This document shows positions 60,522 to 64,000 of a stretch of DNA of 64,000 nt, one piece after another. How positions within the stretch are numbered: the stretch's first letter is position 1; every line of letters begins with the position of its first letter. This stretch comes from Bradyrhizobium sp. NDS-1 (lineage in GTDB: Bacteria > Pseudomonadota > Alphaproteobacteria > Rhizobiales > Xanthobacteraceae), in NCBI RefSeq assembly GCF_032918005.1, contig NZ_CP136628.1:1845501-1909500 (forward strand), in the 5' to 3' direction. Under the pieces are notes generated by a model. That model was not told the DNA's origin and did not search any database. It saw only the letters and a list, made by a program, of their open reading frames with translations. Position numbers and translations under genes: made by a program.

Positions 60522-63500
60522 ATGAAGCGCTTCAACCTTTCGGCCTGGGCCGTCAGCCACCCGACGCTGGTTCTCTTCCTTATGGTCATGCTCGGCGTCG
60601 CCGGCTACTTCTCCTATGAGAAGCTCGGCCGGGCCGAGGATCCGTTCTTCACGGTGAAGGTGGTCAACGTCTCCGTGCTGTGGCCGGGCGCGACCGCGCA
60701 GGAGATCCAGACCCAGGTCGCCGATCCCATCGAGAAGAAGATCCAGGAGCTGCCCTATTTCGAGAAGGTGCAGACCTATTCCAAGCCCGGCTTCACCGCG
60801 CTCCAGGTGACCTTTCGCGACAGCACCCCGCCGAAGGACGTGCCCTATCTCTTCTATCTGCTGCGCAAGAAGCTGGTCGACGTCCAGGGCCAGCTGCCGT
60901 CCGGCATCCTCGGCCCCGTCGTCAACGACGAGTTCTCCGACGTCGATTCCATCCTCTACATGATGACCGGCGACGGCGCCGACTACGCCCAGCTCAAGAA
61001 GATCTCCGAAGGCTTTCGCCAGCGCCTGCTGAAGGTGCCTGGTGTGACCAAGGTCGACGTCTACGGCAATCAGGACGAGCGCATCTTCGTCGAGTTCAGC
61101 CACGCCAAGCTCGCGACCCTCGGCATCACGCCGCAGGCGCTGTTCGATTCGCTCGCCAAGCAGAACAACGTGACGCCGGCCGGCACGGTCGAGACCTCCG
61201 CGCAGCGCGTGCCGCTGCGCGTCACCGGTGCGCTCGACGGCACCAAGGCCGTCGCCGAGACCCCGGTCGAGAGCAACGGCCGCGTGTTCCGCCTCGGCGA
61301 CATCGCCACCGTCACCCATGGCTATGTCGATCCGCCGACCTTCGTCGTCCGCCAGGAAGGCAAGGCCGCGATCGGCATTGGTGTCGTCACCGCCAAGGGC
61401 GCCAACATCCTCGACCTCGGCAAGGAGGTCGAGAAGGCGACGGCCGACTTCATGAAGGCGGTCCCGCAGGGGATCGATGTCAAGCTGATCGCCGACCAGC
61501 CCAAGGTCGTCGAGCATGCCGTCGGCGAGTTCGTGCATTCCTTCATGGAAGCGCTCGTCATCGTGCTGTTCGTCTCGTTCCTGGCACTCGGCTGGCGCAC
61601 CGGCATCGTGGTCGCGCTGTCGGTGCCCCTGGTGCTCGGCATCGTCTTCATCGTCATGAACATGATGTCGCTCGACCTGCACCGCATCACGCTGGGTGCG
61701 CTGATCATCGCACTCGGCCTGCTCGTCGACGACGCCATCATCGCGGTCGAGATGATGGTGGTGAAGATGGAGCAGGGCTGGGACCGCATGCGCGCGGCAT
61801 CCTTTGCCTGGGAATCTACTGCGTTTCCGATGCTCACGGGAACGCTGGTCACGGCCGCTGGCTTCCTCCCCATCGGCTTTGCCAATTCCGCGGTCGGCGA
61901 ATATGCCGGCAGCATCTTCTGGATCGTGGCGATCGCGCTGGTCGCCTCCTGGTTCGTGGCGGTGATCTTCACACCCTATATCGGCGTCAAGCTTCTGCCG
62001 GAGATGAAGGCGCACCACAATCACGATCCGCACGCGGTCTATGAGACCCGCATGTACCGCGGCTTGCGCGCCATCGTGCAATGGTGCGTCAACCACCGCA
62101 TCACCGTGGTGGTTGCGACCGTCGGCGTCTTCATCGCCTCGGTCGTCGGCTTCGGTCAGGTCCAGCAGCAGTTCTTCCCGCTGTCGGAGCGGCCCGAGCT
62201 GTTCCTCCAGCTGCGCCTGCCCGAAGGCACCGCGTTCAACGTCACGGAAAAGGCGGTGAAGCAGGCCGAGACGCTGCTCAAGGACGACAAGGACATCGCG
62301 ACCTATACCTCCTATGTCGGCCAGGGCTCGCCACGCTTCTGGCTCGGCCTCAATCCCCAGCTGCCGAACGAGGCCTTTGCCGAGATCGTCATCGTCGCCA
62401 AGGGCGTGGAGGCGCGCGAGCGGATCAAGGCCAAGATCGAGAGCGCGGCGGCCGAGGGCTTCCTGTCCCAGGCGCGCGTGCGCGTCGACCGCTTCAATTT
62501 CGGTCCGCCCGTTGGTTTCCCCGTCCAGTTCCGCGTGATCGGCCCCGACGCCAACAAGGTGCGCGAGATCGCTTATCAGGTCCGCGACGTCATGCGGCAG
62601 AACAAGAACGTCCAGGACGTCCAGCTCGACTGGAACGAGCAGTCGCCCTACCTCAAGCTCGTCGTCGACCAGGACCGCGCCCGCGCCATGGGCCTGACCC
62701 CGCAGGACGTCTCACAGGCGCTCGCGATGCTGATCTCGGGCGCGCAGGTCACGACCATCCGCGACGGCATCGAGAAGGTGGCCGTGGTCGCCCGCGCGGT
62801 CCCGTCCGAGCGTCTCGACCTCGGCGGCGTCGGCGATCTCACCATCACCTCGCGCAACGGCGTTGCCGTGCCGCTGCAGCAGATCGCCAAGATCGAATAT
62901 GCCCACGAGGAGCCGATCATGTGGCGGCGTAACCGCGACATGGCGATCACCGTGCGCTCCGACGTCGTCGACGGCGTGCAGGCGCCCGACGTCACGGGCC
63001 AGATCACGCCGAAGCTGAAGCCGATCATGGACCACCTCGAGCCGGCCTACCGCATCGAGCCGGGCGGCGCGTTCGAGGAATCGGCCAAGGGCAACGCCTC
63101 GATCTTCGTCCTCTTCCCGCTGATGGTCATGGTGATGCTGACGCTGCTGATGATCCAGCTTCAGAGCTTCTCGCGCCTGATCCTGGTGTTCCTGACCGCA
63201 CCGCTCGGCATCGTCGGCGCCTCCTTCGGCCTCAACGTCGCCAACGCCCCGTTCGGCTTCGTGGCGCTGCTCGGCCTGATCGCGCTCGCCGGCATGATCA
63301 TGCGCAACACGGTCATCCTGGTCGACCAGATCGAGACCGACGTCTCCCAAGGCATGACCCGGCGCGAGGCGATCGTGGAGGCCACCGTCCGCCGCGCCCG
63401 CCCGGTGGTGCTGACGGCGCTCGCCGCGATCCTCGCCATGATCCCGCTGTCGCGCTCGGCGTTCTGGGGCCCGATGGCGATCACCATCATGGGCGGCCTG

Positions 63501-63659
63501 TTCGTCGCGACGTTCCTGACGCTGCTGTACCTGCCGGGCCTCTATGCACTTTGGTTCAGGAAGAGCCTGGACGAGGCGGGTACCCCCGAGCAGCCTGCCG
63601 CGCCGCAGCATGGGAGCAATGACCCGCATGCTATTCCGCTTGCTGAAGCGGCTGAATAA
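60522..63659 (+). CDS. RND efflux pump permease (AcrB-like family)
   Basis: A 1045-residue proton-driven pump with twelve helices and two large periplasmic loops. Family features include the N-terminal helix and SYEKLGRAEDPFFTVKVVNVSVLWPGATAQEI, the TM4 Asp pair in LGLLVDDAIIAVEMMV that forms the proton relay, and the TM10-TM11 region GLIALAGMIMRNTVILVDQIETD. It would export drugs, solvents or metabolites with the adaptor encoded upstream. GGAGAG precedes the ATG. A TetR gene follows 34 bp later, so regulator and pump are co-transcribed. Confidence 0.95.
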   Translation: MKRFNLSAWAVSHPTLVLFLMVMLGVAGYFSYEKLGRAEDPFFTVKVVNVSVLWPGATAQEIQTQVADPIEKKIQELPYFEKVQTYSKPGFTALQVTFRDSTPPKDVPYLFYLLRKKLVDVQGQLPSGILGPVVNDEFSDVDSILYMMTGDGADYAQLKKISEGFRQRLLKVPGVTKVDVYGNQDERIFVEFSHAKLATLGITPQALFDSLAKQNNVTPAGTVETSAQRVPLRVTGALDGTKAVAETPVESNGRVFRLGDIATVTHGYVDPPTFVVRQEGKAAIGIGVVTAKGANILDLGKEVEKATADFMKAVPQGIDVKLIADQPKVVEHAVGEFVHSFMEALVIVLFVSFLALGWRTGIVVALSVPLVLGIVFIVMNMMSLDLHRITLGALIIALGLLVDDAIIAVEMMVVKMEQGWDRMRAASFAWESTAFPMLTGTLVTAAGFLPIGFANSAVGEYAGSIFWIVAIALVASWFVAVIFTPYIGVKLLPEMKAHHNHDPHAVYETRMYRGLRAIVQWCVNHRITVVVATVGVFIASVVGFGQVQQQFFPLSERPELFLQLRLPEGTAFNVTEKAVKQAETLLKDDKDIATYTSYVGQGSPRFWLGLNPQLPNEAFAEIVIVAKGVEARERIKAKIESAAAEGFLSQARVRVDRFNFGPPVGFPVQFRVIGPDANKVREIAYQVRDVMRQNKNVQDVQLDWNEQSPYLKLVVDQDRARAMGLTPQDVSQALAMLISGAQVTTIRDGIEKVAVVARAVPSERLDLGGVGDLTITSRNGVAVPLQQIAKIEYAHEEPIMWRRNRDMAITVRSDVVDGVQAPDVTGQITPKLKPIMDHLEPAYRIEPGGAFEESAKGNASIFVLFPLMVMVMLTLLMIQLQSFSRLILVFLTAPLGIVGASFGLNVANAPFGFVALLGLIALAGMIMRNTVILVDQIETDVSQGMTRREAIVEATVRRARPVVLTALAAILAMIPLSRSAFWGPMAITIMGGLFVATFLTLLYLPGLYALWFRKSLDEAGTPEQPAAPQHGSNDPHAIPLAEAAE

Positions 63660-63693
63660 GTGAGATGAAGTACTGACAGACGAGTCCTGACAG

Positions 63694-64000
63694 ATGGCCC
63701 TAATTTCGGAACATATCGAAAGCGACACCCGGGATCGTATTCTCGAGGTGGCGGAGCGGCTGTTCCGCCAGATCGGCTACCAGAAGACCACGGTGGGCGA
63801 CATCGCCAAGGAGCTCAGGATGAGCCCCGCCAACGTGTATCGCTTCTTCGAATCGAAGAAAGCGATCCATCAGGCGGTGGCGCAGGGCTTGATGGGCGAG
63901 GTCGAGCTCGAGGTGCAACGGATCGTGGCGCGTCCCGGTCCGGTACTGGAGCGCTTCCGCGAGCTGCTGACCACCATCCATCGCATGAACACCGAGCGCT
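63694..64000 (+). CDS. TetR-family regulator of the RND operon (cut by window end)
   Basis: The frame runs from ATG 63694 to the window edge (102 codons visible). The HTH region is complete: DTRDRILEVAERLFRQIGYQKTTVGDIAKELRMSPANVYRFFESKKAIHQAVAQGL, followed by the start of the helical ligand domain. It lies 34 bp after the pump gene, which is typical for a local repressor of an RND operon. Start choice is supported only by a weak upstream sequence. The 3' half, including the effector site, is outside the window. Confidence 0.88.
   Translation, partial: MALISEHIESDTRDRILEVAERLFRQIGYQKTTVGDIAKELRMSPANVYRFFESKKAIHQAVAQGLMGEVELEVQRIVARPGPVLERFRELLTTIHRMNTER

Overview
The window looks like chromosomal DNA of a Bradyrhizobium-like alphaproteobacterium (Nitrobacteraceae). 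Base composition is high-GC throughout. The gene families are rhizobial in style: a PQQ-linked C1 oxidation locus, a vanillate demethylase locus, FlhSR-like regulators and several Tat-exported enzymes. Two promoters match the EcfG general-stress consensus exactly, and intergenic gaps carry the short palindromic repeats common in this group. I see no rRNA, tRNA, CRISPR array, prophage or insertion sequence.

Layout. 0-11.4 kb is the end of a PQQ-dependent alcohol/methanol oxidation locus. It holds the tail of a CXXCW-type protein, a CusF-like small protein, and a five-gene operon in which every junction is a 4-nt ATGA overlap (substrate-binding protein, YVTN beta-propeller, ATPase, ABC-2 permease, secreted protein). 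It continues with a DUF3280 protein, S-formylglutathione hydrolase, a divergent NarL-type two-component pair and a TonB-dependent receptor whose upstream DNA carries four helically phased half-sites. 11.5-18.2 kb is mixed: small proteins, GrlR-like, NTF2-like/LysR pair, Tat-exported GH1 glycosidase, thiolase and HU. 18.3-22.3 kb is a stress cluster: Hsp20-Lon plus a small basic ORF, a DUF892 ferritin-like protein and a membrane peptide. 22.3-23.0 kb is a decay scar with a MarC-like remnant and a class II aldolase lacking its middle third. It is followed by a ClC channel with CBS domains, a DUF2798 protein and a Gly/Tyr-rich secreted protein.

25.8-26.9 kb has no convincing gene and instead a highly foldable element that I believe is a repeat family of Bradyrhizobiaceae. 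Next come phosphoglucomutase, vanA-vanR-vanB, a GGDEF-EAL protein, a TetR regulator with tandem operators facing an NTF2-like gene, a GMC oxidoreductase, an unusual HemC and a convergent HemE. 38.9-42.2 kb has an EcfG-controlled small protein, a diguanylate cyclase, SlyX and TrhO. 42.4-48.7 kb has a gamma-glutamyltransferase-like enzyme, a PaoABC-type periplasmic aldehyde oxidoreductase and a secreted FKBP.

48.8-64 kb has CsbD, a cupin, two VOC proteins, an outer-membrane beta-barrel with a Ser/Pro/Thr-rich segment, FecR, a PMT-family O-mannosyltransferase, an OmpA-like protein, small exported proteins, a YcaQ/AlkX-like DNA glycosylase, DUF2809, an MFS carrier and an RND efflux operon ending in a TetR gene cut by the window edge.

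How it fits together. Three regions concern one-carbon and lignin-derived aromatic carbon: the PQQ locus, vanillate demethylation (which releases formaldehyde, handled by the formaldehyde pathway that includes FghA) and the aromatic-aldehyde-type oxidoreductase. The most noteworthy signals are (i) the receptor/ABC/two-component module with its phased operator, possibly a lanthanide or redox-cofactor uptake system, (ii) the structured element at 26.0-26.7 kb, and (iii) the O-mannosyltransferase next to a Ser/Thr/Pro-rich outer-membrane protein.
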